NCBI GenBank assembly: GCA_038260095.1
Contig: JBBSOC010000037.1
Span: 1-21,191 of the forward strand
DNA length: 21,191 nucleotides
Reading direction: 5' to 3'
Source of the DNA: QHCE01 sp038260095
Lineage (GTDB): Bacteria > Actinomycetota > Actinomycetes > Mycobacteriales > QHCE01
Below the pieces are notes generated by a model, which made no database searches, was not told the DNA's origin, and saw only the letters and a program-made list of their open reading frames with translations. The stretch's first letter is position 1; every line of letters begins with the position of its first letter. The translations under genes were made by a program, and so were the position numbers. This document shows positions 14,431 through 21,191 of this stretch, piece by piece.

Positions 14431-14761
14431 TCACCCCCCGAAGGGGTTCTCGATTCGGACGCCGCTGATTGTAGCGCCGTCGCTTAGGTCTTCGGTGAGA
14501 ATACGGCCACAACCAGCGGTACGAGCCGCTTCGATTAGTAACGCGTCCCGCAGCGGCAGCTGCGCGCTACGGCTAATCTCGACGGCGGCCAGCACTAGAC
14601 GGGCATCGCTAGGCACAACCGGGAACCCGCGAAATCTTGTACGCATCTGCTGCCTGCGCTAACGGCAAAGGATGCGGAAGTTTACGGATAGCCGTTACGT
14701 AAAACTCCTGAAGCACCTGAGTGCTCAGCACCAGCTCACCCGGGGCGGCAGAGTCAAGAAT
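14431..14761 (-). pseudogene. PIN-domain (VapC-type) toxin remnant, frameshifted and 5'-truncated
   Basis: Minus-strand sequence first encodes ELVLSTQVLQEFYVTAIRKL and PHPLPLAQAADA, then changes frame and resumes as FPVVPSDARLVLAAVEISRS, PLRDALLIEAARTAGCGRIL and TEDLSDG to ENPFGG. Together these match the order of a PIN-domain ribonuclease of the VapC type, including later acidic positions (RDAL, TEDL). The N-terminal 30 or so residues, which would carry the first catalytic Asp (VDTNVL), are missing: the open sequence starts within the last codons of the upstream GH63 gene. A net frameshift lies at about 14628-14650. It is thus a dead toxin gene. No matching antitoxin gene is seen. Confidence 0.75.
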
Positions 14762-16103
14762 ATGTTGAGTCTAGCCAATCCAGCACAACGGCCGCGGTCC
14801 ACGATTGATTGTCTGACCCCAATGCCGCACCAGTGAATGGCTCGACGTATTCCGTGAACCCCGCGGCCGCAACTTGGTCTAGAGCCGCTTGGCGGAGAGC
14901 GTGCGCTCGATGGTGCTCACCCAACCGGTGCAATGACCGCCACAACACCCAGTTGATCACCGGCCATACAGGACCGCGCCAATACCTGCGAGGGTCAAAC
15001 GTCGGCTCCAGCGGGCTCGTTGTAGGGATCAACGGCCACCGAAGTTTCTGATTTCCGAGGAAGTACTCCGAGTCCAACTGCGCCAGCTGCGCATCGCGGA
15101 CGTCCGGTTGCGCGATGCCAGCAATCAGCGGCGCGAAACCCGCGAAGGTACGCGCGCTTACCGAAACACTCCCCCGCATGTCGTAGTCCAGACATAGTCC
15201 AAGCTCGGCGCTGAACTGGCCCAACAAACCGCGGCGCCCGCGATCGATCCACGTCGCGATCTCCGCTCGCTCGACCTTGGGGGAACCGACTATCTCCGCC
15301 AACTCGAGTAAAGCCTGGTTAGCGGCCACCAAGAGGGCACTGAAGAAGACGTCCTTGACCAGAAAAGGGTGCGCACGATAGATCGACTCATCATTGTAGT
15401 GACACTGTTTGAGCAGCTCGACCAACCACAGATACCTGTCATAGTCGGCATTGGAAGGCCGCTGCGTGGAATCGGTTACATGCGCGGTGTCTCGTCGACG
15501 GTAGGACGGTAAATCCCCCACCTCGATGCCGGAAAGAACCGCGTCCCAGCGCGGTGCGTTATCCGTCCCCGACTCCCAAGGGTGATAAATGCTGACTAAA
15601 CCTGACTGTTCGGGGTCTCGTTGCGTCATCAGGTATCGATGCCACCGCAGCATCCGAGGAAAAAGCTGGCCTAGCCGACGCCTCGCGTCCTCAATACAGC
15701 CCTGATCGGCAGTTGCTTTCTCCCATACTCGCGCCAACGCAACCGCGTGCACTGGCGGCTGACATATTCCGCTGGTAGCCGGCCCAGGCACAGGTGCGGA
15801 CATCGAGATACCACAGTTCCAGCGCTGCGGACCTGGGAAGTAGGAATCCATAGCGGCAGAAGGATCAAAAACTATGTGCGGCACCATCCCCGTCGACCAC
15901 TGCGCGGCAAAAAGGCTTTCCAGCTCAGTGAAAGCTCGTGAAACATCGATATGCGCCCAACCAACAGCGACAAAAGCCGCATCCCAACTCCACTGATGGG
16001 GGTAGAGCTTCGGTGCCGCTTTGGTCCACGCTCCCGCATCGTTTTCACGTAAAATTTCGGCCGCGCGCAGACGCAGCCGAGTATCGCGGGAACGGTCATT
16101 CAC
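14754..16103 (-). CDS. GH63 glucosylglycerate hydrolase
   Basis: A 449-residue cytosolic protein with a (alpha/alpha)6-type glycosidase pattern. The opening segment PKLYPHQWSWDAAFVAVGWA (31-50), TSGICQPPVHAVAL (110-123), HPWESGTDNAPRWD (174-187), the RGPVWPVINW segment (376-385) and FTEYVEPFTGAALGSDNQSW (416-435) match the glucosylglycerate/mannosylglycerate hydrolases of GH63 known from Mycobacterium hassiacum and Thermus. From memory the M. hassiacum enzyme uses Asp182 and Glu419; here Asp181 and Glu418 lie in the same motifs. The enzyme would release glucose and glycerate from glucosylglycerate, a solute made under nitrogen limitation and the precursor of methylglucose lipopolysaccharides. 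The start is GTG at 16103 with a weak ribosome-binding site. It stands alone in the accessory block, and its 3' end overlaps the PIN remnant. Confidence 0.85.
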   Translation of the reverse strand: MNDRSRDTRLRLRAAEILRENDAGAWTKAAPKLYPHQWSWDAAFVAVGWAHIDVSRAFTELESLFAAQWSTGMVPHIVFDPSAAMDSYFPGPQRWNCGISMSAPVPGPATSGICQPPVHAVALARVWEKATADQGCIEDARRRLGQLFPRMLRWHRYLMTQRDPEQSGLVSIYHPWESGTDNAPRWDAVLSGIEVGDLPSYRRRDTAHVTDSTQRPSNADYDRYLWLVELLKQCHYNDESIYRAHPFLVKDVFFSALLVAANQALLELAEIVGSPKVERAEIATWIDRGRRGLLGQFSAELGLCLDYDMRGSVSVSARTFAGFAPLIAGIAQPDVRDAQLAQLDSEYFLGNQKLRWPLIPTTSPLEPTFDPRRYWRGPVWPVINWVLWRSLHRLGEHHRAHALRQAALDQVAAAGFTEYVEPFTGAALGSDNQSWTAAVVLDWLDSTYS

Positions 16104-16146
16104 CCAACAAAGCTACCGCTATCTAACGAGGTGGTGCACGATAAAA

Positions 16147-16179
16147 ATTTTTGCCAAGTTAGGAGAACTTGGCAAAAAT
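16147..16179 (-). terminator. polA terminator, hairpin with U-tail
   Basis: Perfect 14-bp arms (16147-16160 and 16166-16179; TTGCCAAGTT / AACTTGGCAA) around a 5-nt loop. In the minus direction the right arm runs into TTTTTATC, a classic intrinsic terminator. It lies 184 nt after the polA stop. The rest of 16104-16362 shows no gene, only a weak CCCC-N9-GGGG hairpin near 16290. Confidence 0.85.
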
Positions 16180-16362
16180 GCGCTGCCACTGACCTGTTCG
16201 TTTCATCGACGACGATGGCAGTAGCTTGCAACCGTGCACCATGTCGTAAGCGGTTTTCACCTAAATCCTTCGTTCGCCCAAAAGGTACTACCCCTATCCC
16301 AAAGGGGCGTTACGGTAAGAGGATGACAACCTTTGCCATACGTCTGCTCCTTTAACAGCCAC

Positions 16363-19086
16363 TCAGTGGGCGGCGGTGTCCCAGTCGGCGCCTGTTCCTA
16401 CCGAAACCTCCAGCGGGACTTTCAGCTTAGCCGCACCTGCCATGCGTTCACGAGCCAGCGCTTCCACCTGCTCGCGTTCGCCGGGGGCTATTTCGAAGAC
16501 CAGTTCGTCGTGCACCTGCAGCAGCAGCCGTGAAGAAAGGCCGGAAGCCTGCAACGCGGTGTCGGTAGCCAGCATCGCCACCTTCATTACGTCGGCGGCT
16601 GAACCTTGGATGGGGGCGTTGAGCGCCATGCGTTCGGCCATTTCCCGTCGCTGCCGGTTGTCACTCACCAAATCAGGCAGGTAGCGACGCCGGCCCAGGA
16701 TTGTAGACGTATACCCGTCCTTGCGAGCCTGCTCCACCACGCTGTGCAGGTAGTCACGCACTCCCCCGAAACGTTGGAAGTACTCTTCTCGCAACGCGCG
16801 CGCTTCCTCAGCGCCAATGCCCAACTGCTGCGACAGTCCAAACACCGACAAACCGTAGGCCAGGCCGTAGGACATGGCTTTAATCCGCCGTCGCATCTCC
16901 GGGTCCACCGCGGTCGGAGCCACACTGAATACCCGCGCCGCGACGGTGGTATGCAGGTCCTCGCCGGCATGGAACGCGTCTATCAGACCAGCGTCGTCTG
17001 ATAAATGGGCCATGATCCGCATCTCGATCTGGCTGTAGTCAGCGGTGAGCAGTGATTCAAATCCGCTCCCTACCACAAATGCACGGCGAATCTGGCGTCC
17101 CTCGTCCGTCCGGATCGGGATGTTTTGCAGGTTCGGTTCCACCGACGACAACCGGCCGGTCGCCGTACCAAGCTGATTGAATGTGGTGTGGATGCGGCCG
17201 TCGTCAGCGACAGTCTTCAACAAACCATCCACGGTGGTCTTGAGCCGCATGACATCGCGATGCCGTAGCAACTGCGCCAGTAGCGGATTGTTTGTCTGGG
17301 CGTACAACCCTGCCAGCGCATCGGCATCGGTGGTGTAGCCAGTCTTGATCCGTTTCGTCTTGGGGAGGCGCAGTTCGTCGAATAAAATCGCCTGCAGTTG
17401 TTTGGGTGAACCAAGATTGAACTCGCGCCCTACCTCTTTGTGTGCCTGCTCCACGGCACGGTTCACCTCGGCCTGGAACTGGAAGCGCAACCCCTGCAGA
17501 TATTCAACATCGGCGGCGATACCCGCCTGCTCCATCTTCACCAGCAACGTCACCAGCGGAAGCTCCACGTCGGCGACCAGCTCAGCGGCGCCCACCTGGA
17601 CGACCTGCTGTTCAAGCACCCTCGATAGGTGCACCACGGCCACAGCCCGAGCGGCCAGCGCCGTGTTGTCGGCCGCCGAGTCCATGCCATCGAGACTGAG
17701 TTGGCCGCCGTCGCCGGAGCCCTCGGGCAGCTCGGCGTAGAGGTACCGCACGGTCAGATCGGCCAGATCGTAGCTGCGCTGATCTGGCCGCACCACATAC
17801 GCCGCAACGGCAGTGTCGGCGGCAAGGCCCCGGAGCTGCCAGTCCCGCGCCGCACAGGCGGCAATCACGTACTTTGCGTCGTGGCAGACCTTGGACACCG
17901 CTGGATCGCTCAACCATGCCGCGAGTTCGGCGTCATCCGCGGCATCCAGGGCGATCGGATCGCACCAGAGCGCCGCGCCGCTGTCTACGCCCAACGCCAT
18001 ACCTCGGCCGGGATCCACTCGACCGGCAGCGTTGATGGCGAACGCGCAACCCACGGTGCTTCCCGCGGCGGCATACCGACGCAACCAGGCGGAGAGCTCA
18101 CCGGGCGAGGGAAGCGTCAGCGCTGTCTCCGGTAACCCACTAGGCTGCGGCGCGGCCGAATCAACACCATCAACAGCGTCGGCCGCAACGGGGCGCATCC
18201 CAGGCCAGGCGGCTTGCAACCGCTCGCGCAGCACGCGAAACTGGAGCGTGTCAAAGAGCTGATGCATAGCTTGGCGATCCGCGCCGCTCCAGAACAGCTG
18301 CTCAATGTCGCACGGTAGCGACATGTCAGTAATTAGGCCATTAAGTTGATAGTTGCGCAGCACGCCGGCAAGGTGTTCTCGCAGCGAGGTCCCGGCTTTG
18401 CCAGCAATCTCGTCGACCCGTGCGACAAGTCCTTCTAGCGAGCCGTATGTAGCCAACCACTTCGCAGCCGTTTTGGGGCCCACACCGGGCACGCCGGGCA
18501 GGTTGTCGCTGGACTCCCCCACCAACGCGGCGAGATCCCGATGACGCCCCGGCGGGACTCCGTAGCGCTGCTGCACTTCCGACGGCGTAATACGCGCTAG
18601 ATCGGAGACGCCTTTGCGAGGATAAAGCACAGTGCAGTCCTCGGTGACAAGCTGAAACGCATCTCTGTCACCACTACAGATCAGTGTCGGCAGCTGGCGA
18701 GCGGCAGCCTGTGTAGCAAGTGTGGCGATGATGTCGTCGGCCTCATAGCCTTCGATCGCGATAGCGGTGATGCCCAGCACGTCTAGCACCTGTCGTACCA
18801 GGTCTACCTGGCCACGAAAATCCTCGGGCGTGGTCGCTCTACCGGCCTTATATTCGGCGTATTGCTCAGTGCGAAACGAGGCGCGCGAGACATCAAAGGC
18901 GACAGCAATGTGGCTTGGCTGCTCATCACGCACCAGGTTGATCAGCATCGACGTGAATCCGTAGACCGCGTTGGTGGGCTGTCCTGTGGTCGTAGAGAAG
19001 TTCTCTACAGGCAGCGCGAAGTAGGCACGATAGGCCAGTGAGTGGCCGTCTAGAATCAGCAAGCGTTGCGTGGGCGGTGAGGTCAC
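16363..19086 (-). CDS. polA: DNA polymerase I
   Basis: Repair and Okazaki-fragment-processing polymerase, 907 residues, the usual length in mycobacteria. Domains in order: 5' nuclease (about 1-300) with EADD (115-118), GDRD (139-142) and the helix-hairpin-helix segment GESSDNLPGVPGVGPKTAAK; a 3'-5' exonuclease-like domain lacking most of the acidic proofreading residues; and a family A polymerase with motif A DYSQIEMRI (from Asp683), motif B RRRIKAMSYGLAYGLS (about 732-747) and motif C QVHDELVFE (857-865). The start is taken as GTG at 19086 (VTSPPTQRLLILDGHSLAYR), because an upstream TTG at 19137 would overlap the preceding gene by 38 nt and add a non-conserved leader. The preceding gene ends 14 nt upstream, so co-transcription is likely. 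A U-tailed terminator follows. Confidence 0.97.
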   Translation of the reverse strand: MTSPPTQRLLILDGHSLAYRAYFALPVENFSTTTGQPTNAVYGFTSMLINLVRDEQPSHIAVAFDVSRASFRTEQYAEYKAGRATTPEDFRGQVDLVRQVLDVLGITAIAIEGYEADDIIATLATQAAARQLPTLICSGDRDAFQLVTEDCTVLYPRKGVSDLARITPSEVQQRYGVPPGRHRDLAALVGESSDNLPGVPGVGPKTAAKWLATYGSLEGLVARVDEIAGKAGTSLREHLAGVLRNYQLNGLITDMSLPCDIEQLFWSGADRQAMHQLFDTLQFRVLRERLQAAWPGMRPVAADAVDGVDSAAPQPSGLPETALTLPSPGELSAWLRRYAAAGSTVGCAFAINAAGRVDPGRGMALGVDSGAALWCDPIALDAADDAELAAWLSDPAVSKVCHDAKYVIAACAARDWQLRGLAADTAVAAYVVRPDQRSYDLADLTVRYLYAELPEGSGDGGQLSLDGMDSAADNTALAARAVAVVHLSRVLEQQVVQVGAAELVADVELPLVTLLVKMEQAGIAADVEYLQGLRFQFQAEVNRAVEQAHKEVGREFNLGSPKQLQAILFDELRLPKTKRIKTGYTTDADALAGLYAQTNNPLLAQLLRHRDVMRLKTTVDGLLKTVADDGRIHTTFNQLGTATGRLSSVEPNLQNIPIRTDEGRQIRRAFVVGSGFESLLTADYSQIEMRIMAHLSDDAGLIDAFHAGEDLHTTVAARVFSVAPTAVDPEMRRRIKAMSYGLAYGLSVFGLSQQLGIGAEEARALREEYFQRFGGVRDYLHSVVEQARKDGYTSTILGRRRYLPDLVSDNRQRREMAERMALNAPIQGSAADVMKVAMLATDTALQASGLSSRLLLQVHDELVFEIAPGEREQVEALARERMAGAAKLKVPLEVSVGTGADWDTAAH

Positions 19087-19099
19087 CCCACGAGCGTAG

Positions 19100-20245
19100 T
19101 CACTGCGCCGCAGCCGCCGCAGCTTGAGTGCGGGCAACGCCTAGGCTCGCCGCTACCAAATCGTCTTCAAGCGCAAGCAGCGAGCGGTACTGTGCTTCCC
19201 GGAGTAGGTGCATCTCCCGGAGCATACGCACAGCGCTGTCGGAATCGCGGCGTTGCACCAGCGAACGATCTTCGCCGACCAGGGCCGCGGCGAGCAGCAC
19301 ATGTCGTTGAATGTCGGCCAAATCCGCTTCCAGGAGCGCCGCCCGAGCCCAGGCCAGCGCCGGGTCTTTGTCGGCTAGCTCAGTGGCCGACTCCCCGCAG
19401 ATCTTCAGCAGCTGGGTGAGCGCGGCCCGAAAAGCGCGGTGCTCCTTGTGCATACGACCAGTGAGCGGTACCGACACCGCTGGAGGCGCCATAGTGGGAC
19501 GCACCTTCTGCCGGTACACCGCACCCGGCATCGCTCCAGCATGACCCATTGCCCCGGTGAAACCCCGTACGTAACCGGCGGCCGCGGTCAGATGTCGCAC
19601 GGCATCGCCAGATCGGTCCTGGTTCAGTGCCCGCAACGCAAGCTGAACCGTCGTTGCGGCCCGGATGTTAAACATCAAATACACCTGATGTCCGACTACC
19701 CAGCGCTCTGCCGCGGAGCCTTTGCTGGCGCTATCGGCCAACAGCGGCGGACACTCAACGACACGTGAGGAATCCTTGCTCGGCTTGTTCAGCAGAAAAT
19801 CCCGCAACACGGCGCGAAACGCCGCCAGCTCGGCGAGCAGATCGTCTCGATCCACCGGCGCGTGTAAAAGATCTGCTAGACCGCGAGCAACCACCAGGGC
19901 TTCCTGAGCCGCCGCCTGCGGCGCAGACAGAGTTGCGCTGCGCACCGCAAAATAGGATCTAATCGGATTGGTGTCTGAGACCGAACTGTCCGATACATGC
20001 GGGGCGATCGCTAGAAGCATCTGGGCAAGCTGCTGGCTAGAGTTGGCGGCTGCCGTAAGCGCCGCCTCGGCGGCGCCACCCAAACTCCTCGCAGGCTCCG
20101 GTCGGGCCGTGCGACAAGCCTCAGTCAGTTCACCGCAAGCCTGCTCGGCGAGCAGGTACGCCACCGAATTGAGCCGGGGTGGGGGCGATGGTTCCGCTGG
20201 ATCGGGAAGAATCGCCACCGAAACTTGCCATGGACAACCGTTCAT
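19100..20245 (-). CDS. All-helical protein, possible heme-dependent aromatic oxygenase (TDO-like)
   Basis: A 381-residue soluble, helix-rich protein from the ATG at 20245 (AAAGAGAG six nt upstream; a GTG two codons earlier is possible). The best conserved-looking stretch is the centre: WVVGHQVYLMFNIRAATTVQ, GFTGAMGHAGAMPGAVYRQK, VRPTMAPPAV (about 248-257) and GRMHKEHRAF (263-272, His266 and His269). The Y-x(3)-V-R-P-x-M-x-P-P pattern followed by G-x-M-H recalls the tryptophan 2,3-dioxygenase-like heme-dependent aromatic oxygenases (PrnB, LmbB2/TyrH, SfmD types), where a His binds heme. I cannot confirm this without a profile search. It lies 16 nt downstream of a catechol-type O-methyltransferase and 13 nt before polA, so it is probably the middle gene of an operon. 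The Ala-rich C-terminus (RTQAAAAAAQ) is unusual. Confidence 0.6.
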   Translation of the reverse strand: MNGCPWQVSVAILPDPAEPSPPPRLNSVAYLLAEQACGELTEACRTARPEPARSLGGAAEAALTAAANSSQQLAQMLLAIAPHVSDSSVSDTNPIRSYFAVRSATLSAPQAAAQEALVVARGLADLLHAPVDRDDLLAELAAFRAVLRDFLLNKPSKDSSRVVECPPLLADSASKGSAAERWVVGHQVYLMFNIRAATTVQLALRALNQDRSGDAVRHLTAAAGYVRGFTGAMGHAGAMPGAVYRQKVRPTMAPPAVSVPLTGRMHKEHRAFRAALTQLLKICGESATELADKDPALAWARAALLEADLADIQRHVLLAAALVGEDRSLVQRRDSDSAVRMLREMHLLREAQYRSLLALEDDLVAASLGVARTQAAAAAAQ

Positions 20246-20261
20246 AACCACTCTCTTTTAC

Positions 20262-20924
20262 TTAGGAGACTGGTCTGATCAAGCTGATTCCGTCGCGCAC
20301 AGGCAACAGCACGCACGACACTCGCGGATCGTTGGCTACGGCATCGTTGAACGCCCGCATGGCGCGGGTTCCGGGGTCTTCGGTGTCAGGGTTGAGTATC
20401 TCGCCCTCGCGGAGCGTGTTGTCGCAGGCGATCAGGCCGTGGGGTGAAAGCTTGCGCAGCGCGGCCTGAAAGTAGTCGTAGTAGGAAACTTTGTCCGCGT
20501 CAATGAAGACGAAATCAAACGGCCCCTCTAGCGAGCTGAGCGTCTGCAGCGCTGGACCAGTCGCCAGAGTGATCTGCCCGGCGTAAGAACTAGCGTCGAT
20601 ATGCCGGCGTGCCACGCCAGCTCGGTCAGCGTCGAGCTCGCAGGTCACGATGCGTCCACCAGGCGGCAAAGCTGCGGCCATCGAGAGTGCGGAGTATCCG
20701 CTATAGGTACCCACGTCGACAACGAGCTGCGGCCTAAGTGCATGAACCAGTGTCTGTAACAGCCGTGCCACTACAGGACCCGAAAGCATTTCAGGTAGAT
20801 CAAGAGTCTCATACGTCTCGGAGACTAAAGCAGTCATGGCAGCCGGGTCAGGTGTGGTGTGTTGCGCGGCGTACTCATCAATGCCGGGCAAATTCACCGA
20901 TTTCAACTGTGTGGCAACCTTCAT
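20262..20924 (-). CDS. Class I SAM-dependent O-methyltransferase (SafC/CCoAOMT type)
   Basis: A 220-residue member of the cation-dependent O-methyltransferases that methylate catechol hydroxyls. The SAM-binding motif LVVDVGTYSGYSALSMA lies at 67-83, followed by acidic GRIVTCELD (90-98). The metal ligands appear as FIDADK (Asp142) and ACDNTL (Asp168, Asn169), and the C-terminus VSCVLLPVRDGISLIRPV is typical. Length and motifs resemble bacterial SafC, which methylates L-DOPA-like catechols. The ATG at 20924 follows AGGGGGA and AGGT sequences. It is the first gene of a tight run with the helical protein (16 nt) and polA. A catechol substrate is a family expectation; the actual one is unknown. 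Confidence 0.9.
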   Translation of the reverse strand: MKVATQLKSVNLPGIDEYAAQHTTPDPAAMTALVSETYETLDLPEMLSGPVVARLLQTLVHALRPQLVVDVGTYSGYSALSMAAALPPGGRIVTCELDADRAGVARRHIDASSYAGQITLATGPALQTLSSLEGPFDFVFIDADKVSYYDYFQAALRKLSPHGLIACDNTLREGEILNPDTEDPGTRAMRAFNDAVANDPRVSCVLLPVRDGISLIRPVS

Positions 20925-20951
20925 GTACCTGAGTCCCCCTGTCTCACGAAC

Positions 20952-20981
20952 ATTACAACTATTTCCTTACGCCCCAAGCAA
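20952..20981 (-). promoter_or_regulatory. Candidate promoter for the O-methyltransferase operon
   Basis: On the minus strand TTGCTT (20976-20981) and TGTAAT (20952-20957) are 18 nt apart, about 28 nt before the start codon. It is a plausible sigma-70 type promoter by sequence only. The region from 20925 to 21082 holds nothing else that I can support. Confidence 0.3.
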
Positions 20982-21082
20982 TTACTGCCATCCTGCAACT
21001 TCGGACACACTGTCTCAAACCCTGTCTACAGCAGCGTGACGTATCTAGCAATGCCGCGCCGTAACCGAATCAAAATCGCTTA

Positions 21083-21191
21083 GAGGGTGTTTTGAAACTT
21101 AGGGTGGTGGGGTGTTTCGTGCGAGTCGCCGTGACATGAGCATGATCATTGCGATGTAGGTGATGGTTTCGTGGGTGGCGGTTAGGCGTTC
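21083..21191 (-). mobile_element. End of an IS5-like insertion sequence (cut by window edge)
   Basis: A transposase C-terminus ends at 21099 and is followed by GAGGGTGTTTTGAAACTT (read on the plus strand from 21083), the kind of sequence found at the termini of IS5/IS427-group elements. The flanking TTA/CTTAG at 21079-21083 could be part of a short target duplication. The other end lies outside the window, so the inverted repeat cannot be matched. Confidence 0.65.
21099..21191 (-). CDS. IS5-family transposase, C-terminal 30 codons
   Basis: The minus strand reads ERLTATHETITYIAMIMLMS followed by RRLARNTPPP and a TAA at 21099-21101. This is the usual C-terminal helix of IS5-group transposases, where the hydrophobic I-M-L-M-S-R-R-L-A pattern follows the DDE core. 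The catalytic residues lie outside the window, so intactness cannot be judged. Confidence 0.75.
   Translation of the reverse strand, partial: ERLTATHETITYIAMIMLMSRRLARNTPPP

Noticed and set aside
16280..16320. Second terminator after polA (CCCC-N9-GGGG)
   Set aside because: The stem is only four G-C pairs; the 14-bp U-tailed hairpin at 16147-16179 is far stronger.
19087..19137. TTG start for PolA 17 codons upstream
   Set aside because: It overlaps the preceding gene by 38 nt and adds a non-conserved basic leader; the GTG at 19086 fits PolA N-termini.

Overview
The window looks like a chromosomal segment from a mid-GC actinobacterium of the Mycobacteriales. GC is high-50s percent by eye. The evidence is a mycobacterial-type RpsA, ClgR, PgsA and RimO, an LppM-type lipoprotein, a perfect actinobacterial LexA box, and a recA carrying an intein at the insertion site I know from Mycobacterium leprae. 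The gene order is not that of M. tuberculosis or M. leprae as I know them. A small-genome relative with about 58% GC (for example a Lawsonella-like organism) would fit, but the sequence alone does not fix the species.

Region 1 (1-9240, all on the minus strand) is housekeeping. In transcription order it holds rpsA (ribosomal protein S1), a strong hairpin terminator, rimO overlapping pgsA by 4 nt, clgR, a single-pass membrane protein and lppM packed tightly together, then a LexA-controlled recA (with a 365-residue LAGLIDADG intein) and recX, which runs off the left edge. A hairpin lies between recA and recX.

Region 2 (about 9245-16140) is an accessory block sitting between polA and rpsA, which are adjacent in M. 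tuberculosis. It carries, on the plus strand, a tandem zinc-finger protein, a polytopic membrane protein, a lipoprotein with a possible chagasin-like fold, a twice-broken lipoprotein pseudogene and a YflT-like stress protein. A perfect bidirectional hairpin separates these from minus-strand genes: two unknown proteins, a broken PIN-domain (VapC-type) toxin remnant and an intact GH63 glucosylglycerate hydrolase. A degenerate tyrosine-recombinase fragment near 11310-11440 and short tandem repeats suggest decayed mobile DNA.

Region 3 (16147-21191, minus strand) holds a compact run: a SafC/CCoAOMT-like O-methyltransferase, an all-helical protein that may belong to the heme-dependent aromatic oxygenase (TDO-like) group, then polA, closed by a U-tailed terminator. 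The right edge carries the last 30 codons and terminal sequence of an IS5-like insertion sequence.

The most interesting items are the possible aromatic hydroxylase plus O-methyltransferase pair directly upstream of polA, the decaying island between polA and rpsA with its glucosylglycerate hydrolase, the recA intein, and the clgR operon that lacks pspA and instead contains two envelope proteins.
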